Positions 10,501 to 22,329 of a stretch of 64,000 nt of DNA are shown piece by piece. The notes under the pieces are model-generated. The model ran no database searches. It saw only the letters and a list, made by a program, of their open reading frames with translations, and was not told the origin of the DNA. The stretch covers positions 41,080,194 to 41,144,193 of the forward strand of contig CP136069.1 in assembly GCA_032622095.1 (NCBI GenBank), written 5' to 3'. The DNA is from Siphonodentalium dalli. Its lineage: Eukaryota > Mollusca > Scaphopoda > Gadilida > Siphonodentaliidae. A program made the position numbers and the translations under genes. The first letter of the stretch is position 1. Every line of letters begins with the position of its first letter.

Positions 10501-13500
10501 CCGACAACCGGTGGTGGTATTATTTATTTATTTCTCGGCTTATTTATTACGTGATTTTTATGGGACTTGGATCATTGTGATCACAATAGGGGTGGCTTTC
10601 CAATAGAGTTTTGTTGTTTAATGAGGATAGTAATCCTTTAATAAAAACGTATTCAAAATAGTTTCATTTGAATTGTATTGAACAGAAATTTTGACTGCTC
10701 CTCTTCACACATGTACATGTAATAGCTACAAGTAAATACATGTAGAACTAAGGCTGATCTTACTATACATTGTACATATTTTGCAGGTGGTGCAGATGTC
10801 AAAATCAATAAATTTGAATGGTGAGAAAACTGTTGTCTAAAATACTGAGACAAACACTATATAAGCCTGGATTGCTGCATATCATTTTGAGGATGGATCA
10901 TCGGGGCTAGACCTTTAAAAGAGAATAATTAAGTTCTGCCTGCATATCTGACCTGTCGTGCATGGCTTGCAACCCACTGTTCATCAATGCTATCTAACGA
11001 TAAGTTAGGATTCCGTGTTTCTTTTTTCTTCACTGGTTTTTTGTCTTCTAATAGCGGCTCAAACTCCTCCTCACTTGCCTCATCTTCAACTGGCTCTGGA
11101 GTTCGTATCAGTTGAATGGCAAAATCTTTCTGACTTGTTATCTGGAATAACAATTTTAAAAGATGACAACTTGGTCACATCGTCTGAAAAGGACTTTGAT
11201 TTTGCCATTGATTTTTTTCGACAACCAAACCACCTCATCTACAGGAAAATGCTTAAAAATGAGTGAGGCTGCATATCACTCTAATCAGTTTGACACGGAG
11301 GGGATCTACCAATTTCAGAATAGCTGAATGGACTTTCCACGATATTGCACAATGTAACACACAGTTGTTGGACCCATTAACCAAGAGAAAAACCCAAAAT
11401 TTTATTTTATATACTGACTTTAGACACTAGTTTCAAAAGCTACCTACATGTATTTTTGAATTTCACTTCAACCCTCATTTTCACTCTCAAATATTATTTG
11501 ACAGTAAATATTTCACTAATGCTCATATAAAGTAATTTGCTCTACAACCTTACCATGAATCCAAGCCACAATATAGAGATTAGTAGTTGAAATTGTCATG
11601 TTTCTATATTTGTATTTCTAGCCATTATTTTTACAGAAGCAAAGTATCTAGGGATGAAGACCGACCAAAAAAAACGGTACCAGGGCTGGACCATGGACCA
11701 GACCGGACCGCTATCATTGGACCGCTTTGGACCGGTCTACCCATGGCGGTTCGGTATTGTACAGGTTCACAAACAGCAATGTATTCCTAGTGGGGTTAGC
11801 TAGTATGGAACACGGAAGCTCCAATCGACAGCCAATAGACAGTGTCACAAATGTCTGGTCACCTGGAGTCAGATCACATAGCACTTGTGAGATACATTCT
11901 TTTATGTTGCCGACATCAAACAACAGTGATTCCAGCGACTTCAGAGGATGCTCTGATCAGCACTTGCTTGAGTTAGTGACTATGTATCAGGCAAATATGC
12001 ACAAGTAACTATTTTCAATCATGACGATGTTACATGGTATAGACGTTCAATGACGAGTGTTGGCAGATGCCAGCTGGTTCCAAATAATCATAAATTTGTA
12101 ATTCTGTAACTCTACATAAAACCAATTAATTTAAGTTGTCGATTTTGGCTAGTAGTTACTGTCTGAGTCTCTGCACCCATTTTCTGGAACTCTACATAGT
12201 GGTCGTTTGTTTAAAATACAGAATAAAAAAAATAAAATAAAAGTTCTAACAAAATAAAAGTGTTCATTGTTGGTTTGCTTCAACAAAAAGTTCCCTCCTG
12301 GGATTGTTTTGTACACAGCCGAATCAAGTAAATATATTCCCTGGTCGACTCCCAAGTGGGATCACATTGTTAACCCTTTACCCAACAAACCGGCCAAAAA
12401 TGCCCAAATAAAGCTTCAACAGCCTAAAATATCTTCGGTCTGTCTAAATAACACCATACAAATATGGATATCATTGGAACCGGTTCATTGACCACATTGT
12501 GATGGTTACAGTTATGCCCTGTGCCAATACATTCTCTTATATATGTGAGTTGCATTTTTACCATTTTTTCTTACATTCTTTAACAATTTTATAAATTTTT
12601 ATACAACTTCCCAAATCAACTGTGCAACTCTGGGCTGCCGATTCCACGAGTCGCCATCCGAGAGTCAAGGGCAGATAATTTCAAAAGCTATTATCTGCGC
12701 TTGACTCTCGGATGGCGACTCGTGGAATCAGCGAGCCGCTATTGTTTTGGAAGTTGTATGCGATAAAAGTAATTATAAAGTGATAATTTTCTACTGCACT
12801 TACAGTAAACATGAAAAGAAATATATGTTTTATTACTAGGTTGTGATACTTTTCTGAAATTAATGTTTTTATTGTTGCAATTGAACACGAAACGAGCGGT
12901 GACATGGTTTGTTGGGAGATGGGTGGGCTCAGTAGCTTTCCCTACTTGTCAATTATATTAATAAGTAGGGGTGGTGATATCTCTTTTCGTGGTTTTTTTG
13001 ACAAGTTTCCAACAACTGTGGTTGTCACATAGCGAAATTGGCGGGTTGACTCAGGGGCAGGTAGTCACGGACCCATATTCAGCTATTCTAGTTGAATCCA
13101 TCTATACCAAATTCATGTTTTCGCTGTTTGTGTCAGATATACGAGACAGCGCACGTTGCACAGCCATTTTCAAGTGTCCATGTATGGGAGGCCAAATTGA
13201 CATTTAATAATTAATTGCACTTAAGCGTAATTATTTGCGCTTAAGCGCAATCAATTGCACTTAAGCACAATTAATTGCACTTAAGCGCAACTCATGGTTA
13301 TATGTAACTAAACACCCCTGGTGAATAAATAGGTTTATCCATAACTTAACCTTAACTCCTATTGACATATCATCTCTTGTTTTCATTGGTTTGCATGGGT
13401 AGGGAGCCAGTCCAACTTCTTTATCAAAATGGCTGACTTGCAATAGTATCACCTTCTGTTTTAGTTGGATCGACTCGTGACAGTATTATATTATCTTCCG

Positions 13501-16500
13501 TATATGTTAGTTGGGGCTACTCGCAATAGCATTACTTTCTGTATTAGTCAGGGCGACTTTGATTTTCTTCAATTTTCGAGTATACAGGCACACCATATGA
13601 AGGAAGCAAGCCCTCGGCGACACCACATTCACACAATATGACCATGGAAATACTAAAGATTTGCGCAAGAGATGCTGATTTAATAAATAAAAACTAGAGC
13701 TCGAGGACTGAGACACCAAAGCTCCATGAATGAGACACAACTTTTTGGGACAGGGATACTGATAATATGATAATAGGTTTTTTCCCCTGATTTAAGCCAA
13801 TAAGTAAACCATATGAGGTAAGCAAGCCCTCATGCAGTGACACTGCATGCATACTATAGTATATGACCACAGAAATGGCCCAAATCTGTGCAAAAATACA
13901 TTAAAAAACATCATATAAAAAATTACTAGTGTTCCGGGAAGGAGAATCAATTCTTTGTAGGGGTGTAACGATACATCGATGTATCGATGCGACTGCGATA
14001 CATCAATGACGATACGGTCATCGATACGGGCAATCAAACGATACATATCTCGATACACAAATTGCATATTGTTATTACTAATTCAGGTAAGTAAGCAGCG
14101 GTCGCCACGAATGAGAAAGATCAATGTTGAATCAGTATCTAACAAAAAATGAAAGTGTCAATGACACTGTAGCTCAACTTGGAAAGGGAATAATTTAATG
14201 TATTACAGTCAATGGAGCGATTAGGAATGTGGAAAGTTGAATGTCTAATACTAGTTTACAGACATGAAGAGAAAAGTAAAATCCAAGATGGCTGCTGACG
14301 GCCATGTCTTCGGCCGAATGACCCCAAAATGATTGTATCCCATCCACATGTCATCGTTAACATCCATGACAAATTTTATGACGATCAGACTAAAGGTACG
14401 ACCTGTAGCCCATGCTAAAGAATTTAGTCATACAAAGAGTAAAATCCAAGATGGCTGCTGGCGGCAATGTTTTTTGGACAAATGACCCCAAAATGACTTG
14501 TACCCATCCACATGTCATTGTTAACATCCAGGACAAATTTTATGATGATCAGACTAAAAGTACGACCTGTAGCCCGTGCTAAATGATTTAGTCATACAAA
14601 GAGTAAAATCGAAGATGGCTGCTGGCGGCCATGTTTTTTGGCTGAATGACCTCAAAATGACTCGTTCCAATCTACATGTCATTGCTAACATCCATGACAA
14701 ATTTTATGATGATCAGACTAAAGGTACGACCTGTAGCCCGTGCTAAAGGATTTAGTCATACAAAGAGCAAAATCCAAGATGGCTGCTGCGGTCATGTTTT
14801 TTGGCCGAATGACCCCAAAATTAATCGTTCCCATCTACATGTCAATATTAACATCCATGATAAATTTTATGATGATCAGACGAACAGTACGACCTGGAGC
14901 CTGTGCTAATGGATTGAATTTTGAAATCAAAGATGGCCACTTGCGGCCATGTTTTTCATCCAAATGACCCCAAAATGACTCGTTCCCATCTACATTCCAA
15001 TTTCAACAGCCACGAAAAATTTCATGATGATCAGACTCAAGGTACGACCTGTAGTCCGTGCTAAAGGATTTAGTCATACAAAGAGTAAAATCCAAGATAG
15101 CTTCTGGTGGCCATGTTTTTTGGCCGAATGACCCCAAAATTACTCGTTCTCATCTACATGTCAATATTAACATCCATGACAAATTTTATGATGATCAGAC
15201 TAAAAGTACGACCTGTAGCCCGTGCTAAATGATTTAGTCATACAAAGAGTAAATTCCAAGATGGCTGAAGGCGGCCATGTTTTTCGGCCGAATGACCCCA
15301 AAATGACTCGTTCCCATCTACATGTCATTGTTAACATCCATGACAAATTTTATGATGATCAGACTAAAGGTACGACCTGTAGCCTGTGCTAAAGAATTTA
15401 GTCATACAAAGAGTAAAATCCAAGATGGCTGCTGGCGGCCATGTTTTTTGGCCGAATGACCCCCAAAATTACTCGTTCCCATCTACATGTCATTGTTAAC
15501 ATCCATGACAAATTTAATGATGATCAGACGAACAGTACGACCTGTGGCCTGTGCTAATGGATTAAATTTTGAAATCAAAGATGGCTGCTGGTGGCCATGT
15601 TTTTTGTCCGAATGAGCCCAAAACGACTCGTTCCCATCTACATTCTAATTTCAACAGCCATTACAAATTTCATGATGATCAGACTAAAGGTACGACCTGT
15701 AGCCCGTGCTAAAGGATTTAGTCATACAAAGAGTAAAATCCAAGATGGCTGCTGGCGGCCATGTTTTTTGCCCGAATGACCCAAAAAAGACTAGTTCCCA
15801 TCTACATGTCATTGTTAACATCCATGACAAATTTTATGATGATCTGACCAAAGGTACGACCTGTAGCCCGTGTCAAAGGTTTTAGTCATGCAAAGAGTAA
15901 AATCTAAGATGGCTGCCGGCGGCCATGTTTTTTGGTCAAATTACCCCAAAATTACTCGTTCCCATCTACATGTCAATATTAACATCCATGACAAATTTCA
16001 TGACAATAAGACGAACGGTACAGCCTGTAGCCCGTGCTAATGGATTGAATTTTGAAATCCAAGATGGCCACTGGCGGCCATGTTTTTTTTCCGAATGACC
16101 CCAAAATGACTCGTCCCATCTACATGTCAATGTCAACATCCATGACAAATTTCATAATAATCGGACCAAAGGTACGAACTGTAGCCCGTGCTAAAGGAAA
16201 TTGTTGACGCATCACGCACACACACACGCACACACGGACGACAGATACCAAGCCATGGCAATAGCTCAAACTTTACAAAGTAAAGTTGAGCTAATTAAGG
16301 TAATCCCCCACAATAAGTAATACAAATGATAAGCATTCCCTATTTATCACGGAGTAACAGTGAGGCCAACAGACCGAATTATATCAATTTGCATGTGTAG
16401 ACAATCCGATGCTATCTTCTTGAAACACATTGTATTAATAGAACAATCAGTCGCTAGTGATCCACTGATCAAAGCACAGACCTGACCTGAGTGACCTCAA

Positions 16501-18027
16501 TTTTAATGACCTATTTCAATAGTACACGTCATGCAGCAAGTGAGCGACTTTGTCAATAACATGTCGTTTACAGCCGGTGGCAAACCTTTGATGTATGCTA
16601 TTGCTACAATTTTATTTCACTGTTAACCAGAGTGATGCAGCTGCTATAGTCTCAACCTATATCATATCAATCTACATGTATGTCATTCCCATGTCACGTC
16701 AACACTGCATGGACACTGCACTCTGTGCAGTGGCCCATGTGGGTTGCTGAGCAATTGTTAAACCCCCCAGTTCCAGTTATAAAGTTGACAACTTGACATG
16801 AATAATTAATATAAAGCCCCTCCCATTTAACTGTCAATCTCGTGACATTGACTGAGATTTTCGGAGACGACGTTCCTCATTGGTCAACAGGTAGTATTTG
16901 TACTCTCTAATTAATTTTGTTCAGACAACGCAGTGCAACAATGGGCTCAATGTCGGCATCTTTATGCTTCCCGGTCCAATGGGATATCACTGATAGTCGA
17001 TACAACGACGAGGTTTTAATTAGTTTTTTTTTCTTCTTAGACAATACAATACAAGTTGCAACAACAAATATTTTAGATAAACATCTAGTACACACATTTT
17101 AGCGAGTTTATGTAGGCCTACCTGTAGCCATGCAAGCACATACCCACCTGTCGTTGTCGCTATATATCAGTGTATATACAGTCTGTATGAAGACTCAGCA
17201 ATATCGCTATAATTTTAGGTAAGTAAAATCGCGATACGTATCATATCGTGACCTCTGTATCGCGATAAACATCGATACACCCCATACCCCGTATCGTTAC
17301 ACCCCTAATTCTTTGGATATAGGGATGCTGTTGACTGTTGACTGTTGAGTACTCAGGTCTCAGGCTAATTAAAACAGTTTAAAATTAGTCCAATGCTCCT
17401 CTTGTATTGCCAGGTGATACACCAGGTCATGCCAATAGCTTATGGGTAGGTTAGATGGTAGTCACAATTACGCTTAAGTTAAGCGCAATTAATTGCGCTT
17501 AAGCGCAATTAATTGCGCTTAAGCGCAATTCATTACGCTTAAGTGTAAATGCCCTATTTGTGCTTGAGCACAATATGTGGTATTTTCGCTAAAGCGCAAT
17601 TCATTATTAAATGTGAATTTGGCCTCACATATCCATGGCACTGAACTTGAAGTCTGAAGAAAACTGACGTGCTTCCGATACAATTGTGAATTGGTTGTGC
17701 AGAGTGTTGCGACAAAGATATTTTGATCTATAAAATTATAAGTATACCTTTTGAAACCCATAAAACACATCTATTGCCACAATTTTGAAAGAGATGTTCT
17801 GAACGGATATCACCAGATATCTCATATCTGTCATCTGGATGTGCCAGACGTGATCAGCTGATATTGATAATAAATTGTAACAATACTAACATTCTAATTT
17901 CTAACAAATTAAAATTCGACTCAAAATTAACCTGTCCAACGACAAGACCTATCCACCATTGACTTGTTTTAGAGAGTGTGTCTATATATCCTTGCAATGA
18001 CTCATCAGCAACGAATGTTCTTCCCAT
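7498..18027 (-). CDS. ODR4: ODR4-like ER membrane protein, 5' three coding exons (partial gene)
   Basis: Join of 17932-18027, 10953-11141 and 7498-7593 on the minus strand gives 127 residues in frame, all introns in phase 0 with GT...AG. Exon 1 starts MGRTFVADESLQGYI, like the conserved MGRTY start of ODR4. Exon 2 has SQKDFAIQLIRTP and DEQWVASHARQ, and exon 3 has the conserved RMLPGG. ODR4 proteins are ER-anchored factors; C. elegans odr-4 helps deliver odorant receptors to cilia, and mammalian ODR4 partners UFSP2. Exon 2 includes an acidic/lysine-rich insert of about 30 residues. The remaining exons, including the C-terminal membrane segment, are not found and should lie to the left of the window. 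Intron 1 (6.8 kb) is filled by nested transposons. The gene is divergent from KLHL20. Confidence 0.85.
7728..7928. mobile_element. Family F element, partial copy F2
   Basis: Carries ACTATTTCTTTGGCTTCGGG, GAGGAACCCACCCATTAAAG and GATGAAGATGGATAACTC as in other F copies, but lacks the AGGTACTC end. It runs directly into the hairpin at 7929. Confidence 0.6.
7929..8132. repeat. ~200-bp hairpin
   Basis: CGAGGTTTTGGATCATGTAA at the left is mirrored by TTACATGATCCAAAACCTCG at the right, and GAATCTACAACGAGTCC with TTTATAGCGGAATTTAC pair internally. Probably an arm of the F-type element or a separate MITE. It lies in ODR4 intron 2. Confidence 0.7.
8133..10461. other. ODR4 intron 2, mostly unrecognised
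   Basis: Apart from the E-box cluster, this holds a (TA)n run near 8550 and a diffuse direct repeat between about 9120 and 9960, where AACGCTCTTTATT recurs (near 9612, 9807 and 9943) and GGGACTCGACTTAGAA occurs twice (near 9649 and 9840, about 190 bp apart). No coding exon is apparent on either strand; the ORFs at 8838-9113 and 9183-9479 look like chance. Confidence 0.45.
8670..8739. promoter_or_regulatory. Cluster of four CACGTG E-boxes
   Basis: CACGTG occurs at 8670-8675, 8690-8695, 8722-8727 and 8734-8739; three of them sit in a TCACGTG or ATCACGTG setting. CACGTG is bound by bHLH-leucine-zipper factors (USF, TFE/MITF, MYC types). The cluster lies in ODR4 intron 2, beside a CpG-containing stretch. 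Function is only inferred; it could be part of an unrecognised repeat. Confidence 0.4.
10462..10483. promoter_or_regulatory. Near-perfect palindrome centred on a full CRE
   Basis: TGACGTCA (10469-10476) is the centre of a 22-bp near palindrome with CCTCGC at one end and GCGAGG at the other. It is a consensus binding site for CREB/ATF-type bZIP factors. It lies about 0.5 kb from ODR4 exon 2, inside the intron. Activity is not shown. Confidence 0.35.
10953..11141 (-). CDS. ODR4: ODR4 coding exon 2
   Basis: Acceptor CCAG at 11142-11145 and donor CAG|GTCAGA at 10951-10952. Sixty-three codons, phase 0 at both ends: ITSQKDFAIQLIRTP, then an acidic/lysine-rich linker, then LDSIDEQWVASHARQ. SQKD and D-E-x-W-x-x-x-H-A are conserved in ODR4. 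The linker is longer than in the human protein. Confidence 0.88.
11142..12369. other. ODR4 intron 1, proximal part, nothing coding
   Basis: Mostly AT-rich. A GC-richer patch at 11640-11760 has repeated GGACC/GGACCG words. The ORFs at 11587-12008 have no recognisable domain. Confidence 0.5.
12370..12600. mobile_element. Family B piggyBac-like MITE, truncated copy B2
   Basis: Starts TTAA CCCTTTACCCAACA and runs in the reverse orientation relative to B1 (GGCC, AAATATCTTCGGTCTGTCT, GGATATCATTGGAACCGG). It continues into the palindrome start GCCAATACATTCTCTTATAT and the AT-rich spacer, then is cut by a hairpin at 12601. The second TTAA end is missing. Confidence 0.75.
12601..12759. repeat. 159-bp hairpin element
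   Basis: ATACAACTTCC at the left mirrors GGAAGTTGTAT at the right. Inside, GATTCCACGAGTCGCCATCC pairs with GGATGGCGACTCGTGGAATC, making long arms around GCAGATAATTTCAAAAGC. It truncates B2. Confidence 0.75.
13958..17307. mobile_element. hAT element with perfect 8-bp target duplication
   Basis: The ends are TAGGGGTGTAACGATACA and GTATCGTTACACCCCTA, flanked on both sides by ATTCTTTG (13950-13957 and 17308-17315). TAGGGGTG-type termini and an 8-bp duplication identify hAT. Subterminal CGATACATCG-type words repeat near both ends. It is 3350 bp and encodes no transposase I can recognise; most of it is the inserted G array. Confidence 0.85.
14150..16292. repeat. Family G carrier with ~164-bp tandem satellite, copy G1
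   Basis: About twelve units of roughly 164 bp. Each contains GATTTAGTCATACAAAGAGT, AAATCCAAGATGGCTGCTGG, CGAATGACCCCAAAATGACT and GGTACGACCTGTAGCCCGTG. The array is framed by TGAAAGTGTCAATGACACT and GTAGCTCAACTT at one side and TTGAGCTA at the other, as in G2 and G3. Framed ~160-bp tandem arrays recall non-autonomous Helentron/pearl-type elements of molluscs; that link is inferred. ORFs inside are repeat translations. Confidence 0.75.
17932..18027 (-). CDS. ODR4: ODR4 coding exon 1 with start codon
   Basis: ATG at 18027-18025, 32 codons: MGRTFVADESLQGYIDTLSK then TSQWWIGLVVGQ, ending at CAG|GTTAAT (donor 17930-17931). MGRT at the very start and a hydrophobic G-L-x-x-G-Q just before the SQKD exon match ODR4. 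The exon is too short to stand out as an ORF and was found by looking for the sequence preceding exon 2. Confidence 0.85.
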
Positions 18028-18084
18028 ATTGGCAAAAAATAAAAGCCTCTCCTAATTTCGAGGGCACTGTGGTGGCATCAGGGA

Positions 18085-18125
18085 CGACAATTCAAGCCAC
18101 TTCCGGTTTCTCCCAATGGCGATTT
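18085..18125 (-). promoter_or_regulatory. Putative ODR4 promoter motifs (ETS site, CCAAT)
   Basis: ACTTCCGG (18099-18106, the ETS/GABP core on the minus strand) and CCAAT (18113-18117) lie 72-90 bp upstream of the ODR4 ATG, with no TATA box seen. ETS plus CCAAT without TATA is common at housekeeping, often bidirectional, promoters. A KLHL20 5' non-coding exon could start to the right of this, but I cannot place it. Confidence 0.35.
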
Positions 18126-18127
18126 AT

Positions 18128-19072
18128 TTCGTCCCATTGTTGGGATTCGCCCAACCTTAAAATGTGCTTTCTTGAAAGCAGAAGGCAGCGATTTTGACCG
18201 AAAAATTATTTATGTCGAGGATATTAGGGCGACTTGTACCCATCGAGAAACTCTTCCTTCTTGTTTTTGTCAAGAATTCCACATCTTGGAAGCTACACAT
18301 CGATATTTAGAACATCCTTTGTTAATATTCCATAGGCTTATGACCTACTGGAATGTTCATTCAATTCGTTCAGTCGCGGCGACTGGTGTATGTGTCTATT
18401 CTCTTTACAAATTACATAAAATCTAAATTAGTACACAAAGTTTGTCACTACAGTTGTGCCTGTGGAGTTTGGTACTGGTACGTACTCGGTACTGGTACGT
18501 ACCCGGTACTTGTCAGTCACACCTGCACACGGCTATAATCTCGGGTCTTGCAGCAGGGGTGGGGCGAGGATGAGGACATGAAGTGGCTCTAGCCCATCTT
18601 ACTCTAAAGTTTAAACTCAAAACTTACGTCAGTGCAAGTCCTTAATATTTATATGCACAGGGAAAAGTGTTCGAACCGTCGTGTGACTTTTAAATAGCTA
18701 TTCTCTTGATTTTAGTCACCGTAGCGTCTAGATTTTGATGGATATTAGTAACTTAAATAACGATATGTCATTATGATGATATGAAACCTGAGGGGTCACC
18801 GAAATTCCATTTGAATGACTGAACACGAAGAAAATCTCGTTTGTCGCCAAAAACGAACCGTCTCAGATAGAATAGCCACCGTCTCGTTTATCGGAATTCC
18901 ACCGTCTCTTTATCGGAATGCAACCGATCCTCACGCCGCAGTTCTCCCCCTGTGACCACGTAAACACCGATTCCAAAATTCCTATAAATGAAATCGGTAT
19001 ATCCGACATAATTATGTAATACTACATCAATGACTATGACATTTGAATTTGTACATAAGTTATGTTTACATA
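18128..19072. other. Divergent intergenic DNA, no gene seen
   Basis: Contains a small tandem GGTACTGGTACGTAC phrase (18471-18510). ORFs at 17976-18538 have no recognisable domain. KLHL20 5' untranslated exon(s) may hide here. Confidence 0.4.
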
Positions 19073-19392
19073 CCCCGCTGGACAAAACAAGTGTCCATTG
19101 GCACCGCGGCCGAACGGCAAGTACACTGCAGCCGAGCGGCAAGTACACCATGGCCGAAAGGCAACTACAACGCGGCCGAATGGCATGTACATCGTGGTTA
19201 GATTTTGGGTTTGTATCATCTTTTTTCAGTTTAATGAACGTACACCGCGGCAACTACACCATGGCCGAATGGCAAGTACACCGCAGCCCAACTGTTGTTA
19301 GCCGGTGGAGCCGCAGTGTAGTTGCATTTCGGCCGCGGTGGCAACGCTAACCGCACCGCGGTTAAGTGGACACTTGTTTTGTCCAGCAGGGT
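19073..19392. mobile_element. Foldback-type element with CCGCGG-rich repeats
   Basis: The ends CCCCGCTGGACAAAACAAGT and ACTTGTTTTGTCCAGCAGGG are inverted, with TA on both flanks. Between them are repeated GGCCGAATGGCAAGTACACC-type units on both arms. The overlapping ORFs on both strands (19030-19350, 18888-19253) are translations of these units. Confidence 0.75.
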
Positions 19393-21119
19393 ATATAATT
19401 GGCATTAATTGCTCATTGCCATCATAGTGTTACATCTTAGTGTATTGACATAATGGACAGGAGGGGCCCTCGCCATTTGCAGACAGCATCACCTCCCAAA
19501 ACCCACATCCCTTTCCAAAATCATGAAGTACAATATTGTTACAGCGAAGAGAAGATTAAACCCCTATACCGGGCCTCATTCGGAAGACTTTCATTCAGAT
19601 CACAAGTCAAATTGTATTTTAACTATGCGATATTAAATGGATTGACCCATTATTAACTGGGTGTGTACGGTAGAACGATCGGCAAAAGCAGTCAGGATGC
19701 AGTGGGAATTTTATTTTAATAGAAATTCTCTTCATTTGCGGGCCTCAATTATAAGAATCGTGTTTAGCAACATGTTAGCGACACCACATTAATTGGAATG
19801 TTCCATTATTATATGGCTATACAAGGTTGTGTACAGCATACTGGGAGAACATTGTTGTGGAGTACGGGGAAATTATCCTTGATACACATGGAATAAAAAT
19901 AATTATTATATTAAACATGCGAACATTAATTTATCAATTACAGCATTATGTGGTTCGGTTACTAGTATTTGGATAGGTATGTGATGAGATTGGGCAATGG
20001 GGTTAGAATATACAGGCAAAAACAAATACACTTACCTGTCCTGAACACGAAATTGGACAGATTATAAAAATAACGTTTCAATTCACAGCGTTGTCAAACC
20101 CCGATCTGGGCGTTGTCAATTTTTGCCAATAACGAGGAACAAATATATTGGAAAACTACGGTTTATAATATGTTTTATAGGCAGATTTGTGTTGGACATG
20201 GTGAACGAGTATCAGATTCACCACAATAACCACACTTATGTACCAATATCCGGGCATACAATTATTTTTACGCGAATACCGACCGCGTTTTTGGCATATA
20301 TTTTGCCGTTTTATTTAAGAATATCATTTTGTGTTCAACTTTTCGCCAACTAACTACTGTTTCACATAATTGGTATCGAGTTCCATATCTTCATTAAATA
20401 CCATTCTACTTGATAAAAAAGTAAAATTATTATTAAACATAATACTTATTCAGTTACTTTCGAATACTATCCGCCATGTAGACTTTGGGTTGGATTAAAT
20501 GCCGGGAAGCAGAGCTGGAACCGCCGCATATCAGATTTAACGCCGATCCGGCCCATATCGATTACACGGTGTGATAGTGCCGAAAACATTTGACAATCTT
20601 TGTAACCAGATAAATGCGAATTAAAACCGGTAGGGGGCTAATATTAATATTAATAATAACCAGATAATCCTATTAAAGCGTGCCACACACGATGTGATAT
20701 TGTACGTATGACACATATCGGGCACTGATTACGGGCGAAATCGTAGCATGTGCTGTGGAAAATCACACAACACTTTGTCGCACAATCAGGACCCTTAAGG
20801 TATCAAAAATAATTTTTATTGTCTGCAATCGTGTCTGACATGCAATTTATGTGAAGTACATGTAGCCAATTAGATTCAACTATTAATATGATCATGCAGA
20901 GATCACATGTTTTATTTCTCAACAGAAAAACAGCATGGCTATATATCTGCATCCTACAAGTTCAAGGTGATTCGCGGAGTCACTGGAATGGCGGAATATT
21001 CTGGAGGGAAGAAGAAAAACACCCATGTCTCAACAAATAATACAATTTAATACAATACAGCTAAAATTTAATACAAAAACGAAACAAAGTGGACATCATT
21101 ATCATGTAGTGCTCAGTAT
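19393..21119. other. Intergenic or KLHL20 upstream DNA, no feature supported
   Basis: AT-rich with a few CpG-richer stretches (20455-20640). No recognisable coding exon. Could contain a KLHL20 5' non-coding exon. Confidence 0.4.
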
Positions 21120-21435
21120 GGGGTCATTGTCACCACATTTTGGTGGGCTGGCTACCCAGCTTTAGGAAAAGGTGTTTTGGGAACCCAGCTTGACCTTTGT
21201 ATTGTTTTGATCACAGAAATGTTGAAGAACTATTGCATGCTATCAAATGGCGCATGGGTAAATCATCTGTTAAATTGATATTTCTGACTAATAATTGCTT
21301 TTCCTCTGTGATGCAACTTTATTATTTATGAAAACGTATGTAACATAACATCGCAAAGGTCAAGCTGGTTACACAAAAACACCTTTTCCTAAAGCTGGGT
21401 ACCCAACACACCAAAATGTGGCGACAATGACCCCT
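21120..21435. mobile_element. Hairpin element with GGGGTCATTGTC ends
   Basis: GGGGTCATTGTCACCACATT at the left pairs with GACAATGACCCC at the right. CCAGCTTTAGGAAAAGGTG pairs with CACCTTTTCCTAAAGCTGG, and the CAAGGTCAAGCT-type inner parts also pair. The loop is AT rich. No ORF. Confidence 0.75.
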
Positions 21436-21456
21436 TCAGCCTCGGTATGGTGTCTT

Positions 21457-21925
21457 ATTTATCTGATCAGCCCTGGGAATTAAGGAAAATTGGCCTAAGC
21501 ATATATTTGCCTAGGTGAAAGAAATCGGCCTAGGCAAAAACAGATTTTACCTCGGCAATTTTGCAACAATATTGCCAACTCAAATCAAAATGATTCAATA
21601 ATAACCTGAAATGCTTAGTTATTTTGGGGGAACATTATTTCCATATATGTACAAATCCACAAATCATCTCCAAAACAAGTGTCCTTGTACCGGGTAGCTA
21701 GTTAATGGCCCAGTGCCATGGAAACAATTGTAGGACGATATATGTAAAGAGTGATTTAAGGAAGTCATTTTGGCTAAAGAGGTTCTATTTCTGATAGACA
21801 CAAAACAATTTAGTAACCCAATGAACTTGTTTTACCTAGGAAATATAATTGCCTAGGCAGACCAATTTTGCCTCTGCTTTTACCTAGGCATTGCCTATTG
21901 CCTAGGCTAATTCCCAGGACTGTCT
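21457..21925. mobile_element. Inverted-repeat element with CCTGGGAATTA ends
   Basis: The left CAGCCCTGGGAATTA pairs with the right TAATTCCCAGGACTG-type end. TTGCCTAGGC words cluster inside both arms. It lies in the DNA upstream of the first KLHL20 coding exon. Confidence 0.6.
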
Positions 21926-22329
21926 GATTGTGTGGGGAATCAAATCAGGCACTGGTATACTACATAACTACCAGTAACTACAACAAATATAATGAAATAT
22001 TGTAATAGTACGTGTACATGTATTGTAAATTTGTAATATTAATAGTTATTGGAAATTCTTATTAAATTTCGGCCGATATACTGGTAGTAGGTAGATCTAC
22101 AATATTAATAGCCCACTACATTCATGAGAAAATAAATAACCAGATTGTACAATCCGATCGCATTGCAAGCCTTAAAATCCATCAGATTTTGCGAGAATCA
22201 AAACATAGCATTTCTATAGGGAATCAAAATTTTTATAGAATCAAAATGAGAATCATGATTCTGATTCTCGTCAGATTTTCAGGCCTGAATTATGTGCGAG
22301 GTAGTAATGAACGTGTACATGTATGAATC

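Larger units (their letters stand above)
13178..17637. mobile_element. Family H palindromic-satellite element H1 (outermost of a three-level nest)
   Basis: The left end CCATGTATGGGAGGCCAAAT and CATTTAATA mirror the right end TATTAAATGTGAATTTGGCC and ATATCCATGG. Just inside each end are short palindromic units of the type AATTGCGCTTAAGC (13205-13290 and 17465-17600). A second copy with the same layout is H2 (49134-49741). The interior is occupied by a hAT element, which holds the ~164-bp repeat array. The whole nest sits in ODR4 intron 1. Confidence 0.6.

Noticed and set aside
18888-19350. ORFs of 106-121 codons on both strands
   Set aside because: They lie in the CCGCGG-rich foldback element and reflect its repeated units.
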